Part shown: in pieces, positions 31,308 through 40,784 of the stretch
How the letters are laid out: each line of letters begins with the position of its first letter
Numbering within the stretch: the stretch's first letter is position 1
From: Pseudomonas cerasi
GTDB lineage: Bacteria > Pseudomonadota > Gammaproteobacteria > Pseudomonadales > Pseudomonadaceae
Assembly: GCF_900074915.1 (NCBI RefSeq)
Contig: NZ_LT222319.1
Span: 2,823,001-2,887,000 of the forward strand
Direction: 5' to 3'
Length of the DNA: 64,000 nt
Made by a program: the position numbers and the translations under genes
Notes under the pieces: generated by a model
Seen by the model: only the letters and a program-made list of their open reading frames with translations
Database searches by the model: none
Told to the model about the DNA's origin: nothing

Positions 31308-32936
31308 TTAAAGCTTGAACTGCGCAACCATCGTGTTGAACGAAATCGCCAGCCGTGACAGTTCCTGACTGGATGCACTCGTCTGATTAGCGCCCGCTGC
31401 AGACTGTGCGCTCAGCTCCTGAATGTTGACCAGGTTGCGATCCACTTCGCGTGCGACCTGGGCCTGTTCTTCGGACGCCGAGGCAATCACCATGTTGCGC
31501 TCGTTGATGGTGCCTACGCCGCTGGTGATTTTTTCCAGGGCGCTGCCGGCACGCTGAGCGAGTTCCTGGGTGTTGGTGGCCGTCGCCAGGCTTTTGCTCA
31601 TTGCAGCGACCGCACCGTCGGCACCGGACTGCACGGTACCGATCATGCCTTCGATTTCCACCGTTGAAGCCTGGGTGCGGTGCGCCAGAGCGCGCACTTC
31701 GTCGGCTACCACAGCAAACCCTCTGCCTTGTTCACCGGCGCGTGCAGCCTCGATGGCGGCGTTCAGCGCAAGCAGGTTGGTCTGTTCCGCAATGCTGCGG
31801 ATGACCTCAAGCACTTTGCTGATATCCCGGACGTGGCCGGCAAGCGTGGTCACTGACCCCGTCGACTCGGTAATCTCCCTGACCATTGTGCCGATGCCCT
31901 TGACGGTGTTATCCACCTGGCCACGACCGTTCGCGGCGTCGGTTGCCAGTGCTTTGGACTCCTCCGAGGTAGACACTGCATTGCGGGCTACCTCTTCAAC
32001 AGCAGCCGTCATTTCGTTTACCGCCGTTGCAGCCTGTTGAATCTCGTCATTTTGTCGAGTAAGGCCGCGTGTGCTTTCTTCGGTGACCGCGCCAAGCTCT
32101 TCGGCTGCGGAGGCAAGTTGATCGGACGCGCTGGAAATCTCCTGAATCGTGCGTTTCAAGTTGCCCTGCATCGTGCCGATCGCATTGAGCAGGTGCCCCG
32201 CTTCATCGCCTCGGGTGCTGGAAACGCTCTGGGTCAAGTCACCCGATGCAATACGTTGTGCAACTTCGATAGCGCTTCTCAGTGGTCCTGTAATCATGCG
32301 AGTGATCAGAATACCCAACATGATCGCCACCACAAACGCGATGACAATACCCGCCGTCAACATGAATACCGAGTTGCTTTGCAGCCTGTCAGCGGCCTCT
32401 GCACCTTCTTTGATCTGGCGCTTGTTGGAGTCGATCATGATCTGCAGGTAGCCGCGAGCCTTGTTGAACTCCCCGTCCGCCATCGCGTTGAGGCGATTGC
32501 GCGCGTCTTCCAGTTTGCCTGCCTGCTGCAGGTCAAAGATGTTCTGGGAAGCAGACATGTAGGCCGGCATCAAGGCGTCGTACTGGTCACCCGCTGCGCG
32601 TTCATCGTCCTCCAATGGGGTGGCGCGGTAGATGGCATAGACTTTCTGCGCACGCTCCAGCTCGGCATTGATACTTTGGCGCATTTTCTCCGCCTTGGCC
32701 TTGTCCTTGGCATCGAGCAAACGGTAAAGCCCGCGGTTATGAGTGGTCAGGGCGGTCATCGTCTCGTTGGTGTTGGCCACTGAAACCAGATTATTCGAGA
32801 ACGTCAGCTCAAGGGCATCGGAAAGCCGGTTGATACCGAGCATGCCCAAACCACCCACAGCCAACGTGATCATGGCGCAAACGATGAACGCGGCCATGAG
32901 TTTTTTAGCGAAACTGGTGCGATTTATCAGGTTCAT
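31308..32936 (-). CDS. Methyl-accepting chemotaxis protein
   Basis: This 542-residue chemoreceptor has membrane segment 1 at about 12-33, a periplasmic four-helix-bundle-type domain (about 35-188) and membrane segment 2 at about 190-212. A HAMP domain follows ([20 protein letters not shown]), then a long coiled-coil signalling domain with the conserved hairpin [20 protein letters not shown] near 385-405. It signals to CheA/CheW. No CheB/R docking pentapeptide is seen at the C-terminus. The ligand is unknown. The gene is solitary. Confidence 0.92.
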   Translation of the reverse strand: MNLINRTSFAKKLMAAFIVCAMITLAVGGLGMLGINRLSDALELTFSNNLVSVANTNETMTALTTHNRGLYRLLDAKDKAKAEKMRQSINAELERAQKVYAIYRATPLEDDERAAGDQYDALMPAYMSASQNIFDLQQAGKLEDARNRLNAMADGEFNKARGYLQIMIDSNKRQIKEGAEAADRLQSNSVFMLTAGIVIAFVVAIMLGILITRMITGPLRSAIEVAQRIASGDLTQSVSSTRGDEAGHLLNAIGTMQGNLKRTIQEISSASDQLASAAEELGAVTEESTRGLTRQNDEIQQAATAVNEMTAAVEEVARNAVSTSEESKALATDAANGRGQVDNTVKGIGTMVREITESTGSVTTLAGHVRDISKVLEVIRSIAEQTNLLALNAAIEAARAGEQGRGFAVVADEVRALAHRTQASTVEIEGMIGTVQSGADGAVAAMSKSLATATNTQELAQRAGSALEKITSGVGTINERNMVIASASEEQAQVAREVDRNLVNIQELSAQSAAGANQTSASSQELSRLAISFNTMVAQFKL

Positions 32937-33406
32937 TGATTATCCATCATCGTTAAGTAAGGGGTCACTTCTGTCCGAGAGCCCTACTGCACTAGAGGCA
33001 AGTAGTTACGCGTGGTTTTGTACTTTTGTTGTAAGCGGTTCGTTGGACTACAGAAATGGCCATCCCCTCTCTGTGCCAGGGCAGAACCTGCTTCCTACAA
33101 CAAACTAACCGTGCCGTAGCCTAGTAGATATCTGGCCCAAGACCGTTAGTTTTACGGGCCGCGAGAGGTAGAAAGTGCTGTTCACGACACTTTGACTTTT
33201 CGCGCTCCCTGTCTTTATCGGCATGAAGCGGATTTTATGAATAGCCACGGGGGTGTTACTGGATAAAAAGGGGGGACTGCATGAAAACGGGTACTGATGC
33301 GCTGGGTGCGCTCAGTGGAACCCAGGGAGGAAGTATGTCGGAATGCGAAGTATTCTCTGGTGCTTATTCCGGTCAGGGAGCCAGCCCCGAGGCAGCATTA
33401 CACTGT
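32937..33406. other. Intergenic region between chemoreceptor and pump operon
   Basis: It holds the chemoreceptor promoter (minus strand) and the end of the pump operon. A plus-strand frame at 33281-33493 has a G-rich stretch before its ATG but runs into the pump gene and looks spurious. No strong terminator is seen. This is the outer edge of the toxin island genes. Confidence 0.4.
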
Positions 33407-36400
33407 TTACCCAGGCCTGCGAAACCACTTTATAAGTTTCTCATGGCCATCATCGATATAAGTAAAGATAACGGGCACTACCAACAGGCTTAGTACGGTT
33501 GAGGCCAACAGTCCGCCGATAACGACCACCGCCATCGGTTGACGGAAACCGGATTCGCCGCCCCATCCCAGTGCGGTCGGCAGCATGCCCGCGCCCATTG
33601 CAATGGTGGTCATGAGAATTGGCCGGGCGCGTTTGTGGCAGGCGTCGATCAACGCTTCGTAGCGGCTTACGGTCGGCGCACGGCGAGCCATGATTGCGTA
33701 CTCCACCAGCAGGATCGAGTTCTTGGTGACGATCCCCATCAGCATCAGCAGACCGATGACTGACGCCATGGAAAAACTCATCCCGCCGATCAACAGTGCC
33801 AACAGTGCGCCACCAAGCGATAGCGGGAGCGCCGACAGGATGGTCAGCGGCTGCATGAAGTCATGGAACAGCAACACCAGCACCGCGTAGATACAGAATA
33901 CGCCAACGGCCATCGCCAGACTGAAGTTGCCAAACAACTCGCTCATCAACTGCAACTCGCCCTGCTCCACCAGTTTTACTTGCGCTGGCAGGTTCTGCAT
34001 GACCGGCGTTTGCCTGGCCTGTTCCATCACTTCGCCCAGATTGCTGCCATTGAGTTCGATGGACAGGGTGATATTGCGTAAGCGATCGATACGATCAATC
34101 TGCGCGGGGCCGCTGCCCATGCTGAGCTCTCCCAGCGACGCCAGTGCGATCTGGCCATCACGCCCCGTGACCCGTAACTGAGCGAGGCTCTGCAGGTCGG
34201 TACGTACTTGCGGCTGCATGCGCACCCGCACATTGACCTGGCGCTGGGACAGATTGATCTTGCCCAGAGACGAACTGTATTCACCATAGGTGGCCATGCG
34301 CAGGGTGTCGGCGATGTCCTGACTGCTGACACCCTGCTCTGCCGCGCGGACAACATCCGGGCGCATCTGGATTTCCGGTCGTTGCACCGCAGCACTTGAG
34401 GTGACGTTGCCGATGCCCTTTATCTGGCGCAACTGCGGTTCAAGCGCGGCGGCGGTACGCTCCAGTAAATCGCCATCATCGCTGGCGAGGACGATGTCCA
34501 GCCGTTCGCCGCTGGCGTAACCACCGACCGTCACCCGCACACCAGGTAAACTGCGCAGACTTTCACGCATGCTCGCTTCCACCTGGGATTGTTTCAGGGC
34601 GCGCTGGTCTCGCGGCAGCAGATCGACGGTCAGTATCGCGTTGCGATTACCCGCACTGCCGGCATCGCCGCTGCCCGCTGCGATGAACACGTGGGCCACT
34701 TCAGGGATCGCACGTAAACGCTTCTCAGCCTGCAAGGCAATCTCGCCGGTCTGCGCCAGACTGCTGCCGGGCGGCAATTCCAGGTTGACGGTGCTGCTGG
34801 CAATATCCTGTGCAGGCAGAAAGCTGGTTGGCAGCAAGGGTATAAGCGCCAGCGAGCCTATAAATAGAGCGCCCACAATGGCCATGGTGGTCTTGCGGTG
34901 GCTCAGGCTGGTGTGAATCCAGCCCAGGTAACGCCTCATCAAACCGCCGTCGTGTTCGCCATGCGATCGCGCCTTGAGAAAGTGCGCAGCCATCATCGGC
35001 GTCAGAAGACGGGCGACCAGTAACGAAAACATCAACGCAGCGCTGGCGGTCACACCGAACTGGCGAAACAGTTTGCCGGAAATCACGCCCATGAAAGCTG
35101 TCGGTAGGAATACCGCGACCAGGGTCACGGTGGTTGCCAATACCGCAAGGCCGATCTCGTCGGACGCTTCGATTGCCGCCTGCCGTGGGGTTTTGCCCAT
35201 GCGCAGGTGTCGCGCAATGTTTTCGACCTCAACGATGGCATCGTCGACCAAAATGCCGATCACCAACGCCAGCGCCAGCAGCGATACGGTATTGAGGCTA
35301 AAACCGGCAAAATACATCACGCCGAAGGTCGGGATGATCGACAAGGGCAGCGCCGTGGCCACGATAACGGTCGCCCGCCAGTCACGCAGGAACCACCAGA
35401 CCACCAGCACCGCCAGTAACATCCCTTCGTAGAGCAGCGCCATGGAGCCACGATAGTTTTCCATCACCGGCTCGACGGCATTACTCGCCTCTTCAATACG
35501 CACATCAGGGTGCAGCCTGGCGAACTCACTGACTGCCTGGCGCAAATCCCTGGTCACGCCGACGTCGGAAAAGCCCAGGGAGCGGATGACCTGAAAGCCA
35601 ATCACCGGTTTGCCATCGCGATACGCCAGCGTAGTACGCTCGGCATGGGTATCGCGCACGGTGGCCAACTGCTGCACAGCGAGCATCCGTCCATCGCTGA
35701 CGGGAATGCGGATAGCGCCCAGCGCTGCGGGGTCGTCAATACCGCCGAGGACACGCAGCGCCTGTTGACCGCTGCCCAGATCGCCCTGCCCTCCGGAGTT
35801 GTCTTTCTGCATCGCCCGCAAACGATCTGCAATGTCCGTCACACTCAGACCCAGACCGGCCATCAGCGCCGGATCAAGGTCAACCTGGACTTCGCGGTCC
35901 ACACCGCCCACCCGGCTGATCTTCGCGACCCCACGCACGGTCAGCAGCTGTTTACTCAGCTCGTTGTCGACAAACCATGACAACGCTTCTTCGTCCATGC
36001 GTGGCGCATCGACCACATAGGTCAGCAACGCCGTAGTGTTGGTGGTCAGGCGGGTTACCGATGGCGTGTCGAGGTTGGCTGGCAATTCAGCCGCAGCGCT
36101 GTCCACCGCATTGCGCACTTCGTTGAGGGCTTCGTTGCCATCCTTGTCGATGTCGAAGATCACATTGATGAGGACACTGCCTTCGGTAATTTGCGTGGTG
36201 ACATGCTTGAGCAGGCGCAGCGAGGTCAGCTTGTCTTCGAGCTTGCGCGCGACTTCGGTTTCCAGTTGCTCGGGGGCGGCCCCTTCCAGCGAGGCACTGA
36301 TGACCACAGCAGGCAGATCGGTGTCGGGAAAGTCCTGGATGCCGAGACGCTCGAATCCGAGGAAACCAAACAGGGTCAGCAATAAAAACAGCATGACCGC

Positions 36401-36439
36401 CGGAACCGGGTAACGAATCGACAACGCGGAGATATTCAT
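33407..36439 (-). CDS. pseC: RND efflux pump inner-membrane protein, PseC-like
   Basis: This 1010-residue RND transporter starts MNISALSIRYPVPAVMLFLL. It has the usual two repeats, each with one membrane helix, a large periplasmic loop and a group of five or six helices. Family motifs include PDTDLPAVVISASLEGAAPE near 39-58, GILVDDAIVEVENI in the first repeat and GIVTKNSILLVEYA in the second. It takes up substrate from the periplasm or membrane using proton flow. It overlaps the adaptor gene by four bases. Position next to dat and the syringopeptin genes matches PseC of the P. syringae syr-syp island, which takes part in syringomycin/syringopeptin secretion. Confidence 0.88.
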   Translation of the reverse strand: MNISALSIRYPVPAVMLFLLLTLFGFLGFERLGIQDFPDTDLPAVVISASLEGAAPEQLETEVARKLEDKLTSLRLLKHVTTQITEGSVLINVIFDIDKDGNEALNEVRNAVDSAAAELPANLDTPSVTRLTTNTTALLTYVVDAPRMDEEALSWFVDNELSKQLLTVRGVAKISRVGGVDREVQVDLDPALMAGLGLSVTDIADRLRAMQKDNSGGQGDLGSGQQALRVLGGIDDPAALGAIRIPVSDGRMLAVQQLATVRDTHAERTTLAYRDGKPVIGFQVIRSLGFSDVGVTRDLRQAVSEFARLHPDVRIEEASNAVEPVMENYRGSMALLYEGMLLAVLVVWWFLRDWRATVIVATALPLSIIPTFGVMYFAGFSLNTVSLLALALVIGILVDDAIVEVENIARHLRMGKTPRQAAIEASDEIGLAVLATTVTLVAVFLPTAFMGVISGKLFRQFGVTASAALMFSLLVARLLTPMMAAHFLKARSHGEHDGGLMRRYLGWIHTSLSHRKTTMAIVGALFIGSLALIPLLPTSFLPAQDIASSTVNLELPPGSSLAQTGEIALQAEKRLRAIPEVAHVFIAAGSGDAGSAGNRNAILTVDLLPRDQRALKQSQVEASMRESLRSLPGVRVTVGGYASGERLDIVLASDDGDLLERTAAALEPQLRQIKGIGNVTSSAAVQRPEIQMRPDVVRAAEQGVSSQDIADTLRMATYGEYSSSLGKINLSQRQVNVRVRMQPQVRTDLQSLAQLRVTGRDGQIALASLGELSMGSGPAQIDRIDRLRNITLSIELNGSNLGEVMEQARQTPVMQNLPAQVKLVEQGELQLMSELFGNFSLAMAVGVFCIYAVLVLLFHDFMQPLTILSALPLSLGGALLALLIGGMSFSMASVIGLLMLMGIVTKNSILLVEYAIMARRAPTVSRYEALIDACHKRARPILMTTIAMGAGMLPTALGWGGESGFRQPMAVVVIGGLLASTVLSLLVVPVIFTYIDDGHEKLIKWFRRPG

Positions 36440-37539
36440 TGCGCGCGGGCCTCGGCGTTGACCAGCGTCACGCTGGCCCCGTCATTGAGAAAGGCCCCAC
36501 CGCTGCGGACGATCTGTGCCTGCTCTGCCAGGCCGCCGAGGATTTCCAGCGCCGACCCACGACGTCGTCCGATCTCTACCACTTGCTGGCTGACGCGCAT
36601 GTCCTTGCCCAGTACAAACACATAGGAGCGCCCGTCGCGCAGGATCACGCTGGTGTCCGGAACCGTCAGCGCCGGGCTGGACGGCAGTTCGATGCGACCG
36701 CTGGCGTACATGCCGGAGCGGGCCATCGACCCTGTCGGCAGGGATACGTAGACCAGCGTCCTGCTGGTCTTGCCGTCAAGCACTGGCGAGACCAGCCGCA
36801 CGTGCCCTTCGACCTCATTACCGCCGGGCAGCTTCACACGGGCGAGCTGCCCGGCCTTGACGCCTGGCAGTTGCTGGGCATCCAGTTCCGCCTGCCACTC
36901 GATGCGGCCCTCCCGGATCATTCTGAACATTTCGCTGCCCGCCGACACCACATCGCCAAGCAAGGCCTTGCGCCCGGAAATGATTCCGTCATCCACTGCG
37001 ACGATGCGCGTCTGCGTGAGTTTGATCCGGATGCTGCGCAGATCGGCATTCGCCGAGGCCAAGTCAGCTTCGGCGGTCTGCACCTTGACCCGGTACTCTT
37101 CCAGTTTCTGCTCGGACAGGGCGCCGCTCTGCCCTACCGAGGCCGCCCGTCTGGCATTGGAGCGGGCTTCCTGCAGTTGCGCAGAGGCCTGGGCGGCCGC
37201 CGACTTCTGCTTGTTTTCCTCGGCCAGCACGCTGTCATCGGCCAGGGTCGCCAAAACCTGGCCCTTCTTCACCTGATCGCCGATATCAGCTTTCAGGCTG
37301 GCGATACGCAAGCTTCCGGTCTCGGCACTGATCACGGCTTCCTGCCACGGTGCGAGCGCACCGCTGGCCACACGCTCCTGCGGCCAGTCTTCGCGACGCG
37401 GTTGCACCGCCTCGACCGTCAGGCTGGTGGCCGGCGCGGCCGCGGCTGCCGGGGGCGGCTCTGCGCGGCCAAACAATAGCCAGCCCGAAACGCCCAGCAC
37501 TGCCAGCGTCAGCAGCCCATACACGCGTATCTTCCTCAT
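36436..37539 (-). CDS. pseB: RND efflux periplasmic adaptor, PseB-like
   Basis: The 367-residue membrane-fusion protein has an N-terminal anchor (YGLLTLAVLGVSGWLLFG). It then has a lipoyl half-motif (IASLKADIGDQVKKGQVLAT), a coiled-coil hairpin (about 105-160) and beta domains. It links PseC to the outer-membrane factor. Four-base overlaps with both neighbours (ATGA at 37536-37539 and 36436-36439) show one operon, pseA-pseB-pseC. Confidence 0.88.
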   Translation of the reverse strand: MRKIRVYGLLTLAVLGVSGWLLFGRAEPPPAAAAAPATSLTVEAVQPRREDWPQERVASGALAPWQEAVISAETGSLRIASLKADIGDQVKKGQVLATLADDSVLAEENKQKSAAAQASAQLQEARSNARRAASVGQSGALSEQKLEEYRVKVQTAEADLASANADLRSIRIKLTQTRIVAVDDGIISGRKALLGDVVSAGSEMFRMIREGRIEWQAELDAQQLPGVKAGQLARVKLPGGNEVEGHVRLVSPVLDGKTSRTLVYVSLPTGSMARSGMYASGRIELPSSPALTVPDTSVILRDGRSYVFVLGKDMRVSQQVVEIGRRRGSALEILGGLAEQAQIVRSGGAFLNDGASVTLVNAEARAQ

Positions 37540-38966
37540 GCGCCGCCCCGCTTCGGTGTTTCACCGGCCAAACCTTCGCGACTGTCCTGCCATCCACCGC
37601 CCAGGGCCTTGTACAGGGCAATCCAGTAGCGCACCTGATTTTGTTGCACGTTGATCAGTTCGATTTCAGCCGACAGCGCCGAGCGGCGAGCCTCTTCGCG
37701 GTCCAGCAGGCTGGCATTACCGGCCTGCCAGTTGCGGTCTGTGGCCTCGAACGACGCTTGATAACCGTCGCTGGCCCGCTGCGTGCTGGCTTGCGAGCGC
37801 CGCGCCGCGTCCAGGCGCACCAGCGCCTGCTCGACCTCCATTACCGCTGTGCGCAGGGTTTGCCGGTAGGTCGCCAGCGCCGTGTCATAATCCGCCCGCG
37901 CAGAATCTGCCGCCGCCCGGCGCTTGCCTGCATCGAACAGCGGAACAGTCAGTTGCGGGCCGAGGCTCCAATCGCGGCTGAATACTCCGGTGGTGGTCCC
38001 CACTTCGAACGAGCCAACCAGGCTCAGGCTCGGCAGACGATCAGCCTGGGCAGCGCCAATCTTCGCATTCGCTGCGGCCAGTTCGCGTTCGCTGGACGCC
38101 AGGTCCGGGCGCTGGCGCACCAGATCGGCGGGTATTTCCCGTACATCCAGCAACGCAGGCTGCGGCAGTCGCGCGGGGTTATGGCTGAGCACTTCTCGTA
38201 CCTGTTCCTCGTCGCTGCCAGTCAGCTCCACCAGGCTCTTGAGCAGCACGTCGCACTCGCTCTGTTGTTTGATGAGAGTCGCAGTGCTCGCCGCCGCACT
38301 GGCGTCGCTCAACGATGAATCGGCGGCGGCGGTAAACCCGGCCTGAAACGATACGCGAGTCAGACGTGCTGTCTGCTCCTGGGATTGCGCCTGATCACGG
38401 TAAGCGTTCACCAGCATCTGGCAGCCGCGGTACTGCACGAAGTCATCACCGACCTCGGCGGCCAGTGATACGCGAGCGTCATGCCAATCATTGACACGTG
38501 CTTCGAGCAGATTGCGTGAAGCCTCGTCGGTGCGTCGCAGTTTGCCGAACAGGTCCAGTTCCCAGGACGCATCGAGGGTTGCGCCGGAGGTCTTGCCGCT
38601 CTGGCGCACCCCGCTCTGCCTGATGCCGGCGCGTGACTTGCTCACACCGCCGCTCACTTGCGGCAGCCGGTCGGCAACGCTGTCGTCCACCGTTGCACGT
38701 GCCTGGGCAATGCGCGCAAGAGCCTTGTCGAGTGACGGGCTGTCTGCCTGTGCCAGACGCAACAGGGTTGCCAGCGCAGGGTCATTGAACTGTTGCCACC
38801 AATCCTGCAGCCCGACCATCGACGCGTCATGGGGCAGTGGCGCATGCCACTTGCTGGCAACCGCCACCGCAGGCAAGTGGTAGTCCGGTCCTAGCGTGCA
38901 GCCGCTCAGCAGCGACACCAGAAACGTCGACAACAGGAAGTGGCCAGCAGGTTTGCCAATCGACAT
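37536..38966 (-). CDS. pseA: Outer-membrane efflux lipoprotein, PseA-like
   Basis: The start at 38966 follows GAGAG by four bases and gives 476 residues with a lipoprotein signal (FLLSTFLVSLLSGC, lipid-modified Cys at 23). The longer open frame to 39071 has no such signal context. The body is the double outer-membrane-efflux-protein repeat of the NodT/OprM type: LARIAQARATVDDSVADRLP early and LAAANAKIGAAQADRLPSLS later. It forms the exit channel for the PseABC pump. First gene of the operon, divergent from dat. Confidence 0.88.
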   Translation of the reverse strand: MSIGKPAGHFLLSTFLVSLLSGCTLGPDYHLPAVAVASKWHAPLPHDASMVGLQDWWQQFNDPALATLLRLAQADSPSLDKALARIAQARATVDDSVADRLPQVSGGVSKSRAGIRQSGVRQSGKTSGATLDASWELDLFGKLRRTDEASRNLLEARVNDWHDARVSLAAEVGDDFVQYRGCQMLVNAYRDQAQSQEQTARLTRVSFQAGFTAAADSSLSDASAAASTATLIKQQSECDVLLKSLVELTGSDEEQVREVLSHNPARLPQPALLDVREIPADLVRQRPDLASSERELAAANAKIGAAQADRLPSLSLVGSFEVGTTTGVFSRDWSLGPQLTVPLFDAGKRRAAADSARADYDTALATYRQTLRTAVMEVEQALVRLDAARRSQASTQRASDGYQASFEATDRNWQAGNASLLDREEARRSALSAEIELINVQQNQVRYWIALYKALGGGWQDSREGLAGETPKRGGA

Positions 38967-39116
38967 AAAGCTCTCGAAGGTTCCGGAACAGTGGTTGTCT
39001 GGAGATAAGGCAACGGCGCAGGGATCCGGGCGATCAGGAGCGTTGTCGCGAGATTTCCTACAGCGCCACAAATCCCTTTCGTAGCATGCATTTAACGCCT
39101 GAGGCCGCGAGATGTC

Positions 39117-39136
39117 TGTCGTGGAATACGGGGACA
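39117..39136. promoter_or_regulatory. syr-syp box between pseA and dat
   Basis: TGTCGTGGAATACGGGGACA matches the known syr-syp box pattern TGTCCCG-N6-CGGGACA at 11 of 14 defined positions, with both outer TGTC and GACA intact. It lies 105 bases before dat and 150 before pseA. Such boxes are bound by the LuxR-type regulators SalA/SyrF and activate toxin genes, so this site could drive one or both divergent transcripts. Confidence 0.7.
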
Positions 39137-39241
39137 GTCCGGCGGCGATAAGTTGGCGATCCCCCTGAGGTTCTTACAGAATCGCGCTCTGCTCGAAGCG
39201 AGTAGCAATGAATCCGTACCTGTGCCAACAAGGGATCGACT

Positions 39242-40576
39242 ATGGAAGAGTTAAGCAATCTCAAGAAACTGGAGTCGAATGCGCGCACCTATGCAGCGAC
39301 CTTCCAGCAGCTGTTTGTCAGCGGCAAAGGCATGCGAGTCAAGGACGCCAACGGCCGGGAGTACCTCGACTGCCTGTCGAACGCTGGCACGCTGGCACTG
39401 GGTCATAACCCACCGGTGGTCCGCGAGGCGGTGATCGAATTTCTCAACAGTGATCATCTGCAGCAGGCCCTTGACCTGGCCACACCGGCCAAGCACGCCT
39501 TCGTCGAAGAACTGTTCGCGACGTTGCCCGCCAGCATGCGTGACAACAGCAAAATCCTGTTCTGCGGCCCCAGTGGCTCAGACGCGGTCGAAGCCGCAAT
39601 CAAACTGGCCCGCCATTACACCCAGCGCTCGCCGCTGATGTCCTTCCACGGTGGTTACCATGGCATGACCGCTGGCGCATTGTCGGCCATGGGCAACCTC
39701 AACCCCAAAGCCGGCCTGCTGGCCCAGGGCACCCACTTCCTGCCCTTCCCCTATCGCTTCCGCTGCCCGTTCGGCACCGATGGCGAACATACCGACCGCC
39801 TCTCCATCGAGTACATCCGCACGGTACTCAGTGATCCGGAAAGCGGCGTGCCCAAACCGGCGGCGGTGGTGGTCGAAGTGATTCAGGGCGAAGGCGGCTG
39901 TATCGCGGCATCGGCCGAGTGGCTGCGCGCCGTGCGGGAGATCACCCGCGAGCTCGGCATCTTGCTGATTATTGATGAAGTGCAGACCGGACTCGGGCGT
40001 ACCGGCAACCTGTTTGCCATCGAACATTCCGGGATAACGCCGGATATTCTGGTGCTGTCCAAGGCCATCGGTGGTGGCTACCCAATATCAGTGATCGTCT
40101 ATGCCGAGCACCTGGATACATGGGGCCCAGGCATGCACGCAGGTACATTCCGTGGCAATCAGGTGGCGATGGTGGCTGGAGCTGCGACCATGCGTCATAT
40201 CAAGGAGCACGACCTGGCAGGCAATGCCTCGCGCCGGGGGGAGCAGTTGCAAAGCGGGCTGGAAGATATCGCTCGACAGTTCCCGTTTATCGGCGATGTT
40301 CGTGGCCGTGGGCTGATGCTTGGCGTGGAGATCGTCAAACCGGCCAGCGGATCGCGTCCTGGGGCTGGCGATGGCGCACGTGCGCGAGCGATCAAGCTGG
40401 AGTGCTTCGACAACGGCATGATCATCGAAACGGGTGGACGCAGCAGCGCAGTCCTGCGCTTCCTGCCACCTTTGAACATTACCGAGTCGGAAGTAGGTAC
40501 AGTTCTCGACCGCTTCGAACAGGCCCTCAGGAGCAGCAGCGCCGCACGGGTTTCCAGCGTCAGTGCGGTAGGCTGA
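39242..40576 (+). CDS. dat: Diaminobutyrate-2-oxoglutarate aminotransferase
   Basis: This 444-residue class III PLP aminotransferase has the cofactor Lys K274 (LSKAIGGGY), D245 in LIIDEVQTGLGRTG and FCGPSGSDAVEAAIKLAR for phosphate binding. It makes L-2,4-diaminobutyrate from aspartate semialdehyde and glutamate. Dab is a residue of both syringomycin and syringopeptin, and the NRPS on the right has two Dab-type modules, so the gene supplies their precursor. The ATG is six bases after an AAGGGA. Intact, and the only gene on the plus strand in the island part of the window. Confidence 0.88.
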   Translation: MEELSNLKKLESNARTYAATFQQLFVSGKGMRVKDANGREYLDCLSNAGTLALGHNPPVVREAVIEFLNSDHLQQALDLATPAKHAFVEELFATLPASMRDNSKILFCGPSGSDAVEAAIKLARHYTQRSPLMSFHGGYHGMTAGALSAMGNLNPKAGLLAQGTHFLPFPYRFRCPFGTDGEHTDRLSIEYIRTVLSDPESGVPKPAAVVVEVIQGEGGCIAASAEWLRAVREITRELGILLIIDEVQTGLGRTGNLFAIEHSGITPDILVLSKAIGGGYPISVIVYAEHLDTWGPGMHAGTFRGNQVAMVAGAATMRHIKEHDLAGNASRRGEQLQSGLEDIARQFPFIGDVRGRGLMLGVEIVKPASGSRPGAGDGARARAIKLECFDNGMIIETGGRSSAVLRFLPPLNITESEVGTVLDRFEQALRSSSAARVSSVSAVG

Positions 40577-40754
40577 TCCCTCGCAAAAGCTTGCTCGGGA
40601 GGCTGACGCAGACGACAGACATTCGTTGCCTGCACCAGCCTCTTGCGAGCAGGATCCCTGCCCTTAAGCTTCCTGCGCCGACCTCATACGCCGATCTTTC
40701 TGACTCCGCCCGCAGGCACTTTTCAATGCGCGGTCGCACGCCCTTTTCCAATGG

Positions 40755-40774
40755 GCAGGACATCCTTGTCCTGC
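40755..40774. terminator. Hairpin between dat and pseF
   Basis: GCAGGACA-TCCT-TGTCCTGC is a perfect 8-bp stem between the convergent dat and pseF genes. It has no T-run on either side, so it may be a processing or weak termination element. Confidence 0.45.
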
Positions 40775-40784
40775 AATCCCCCTG

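Noticed and set aside
33281..33493. 70-residue plus-strand frame upstream of and overlapping pseC
   Set aside because: Half of it is antisense to the conserved pump C-terminus and the product has no protein-like features beyond low-complexity Gly/Ser/Ala.
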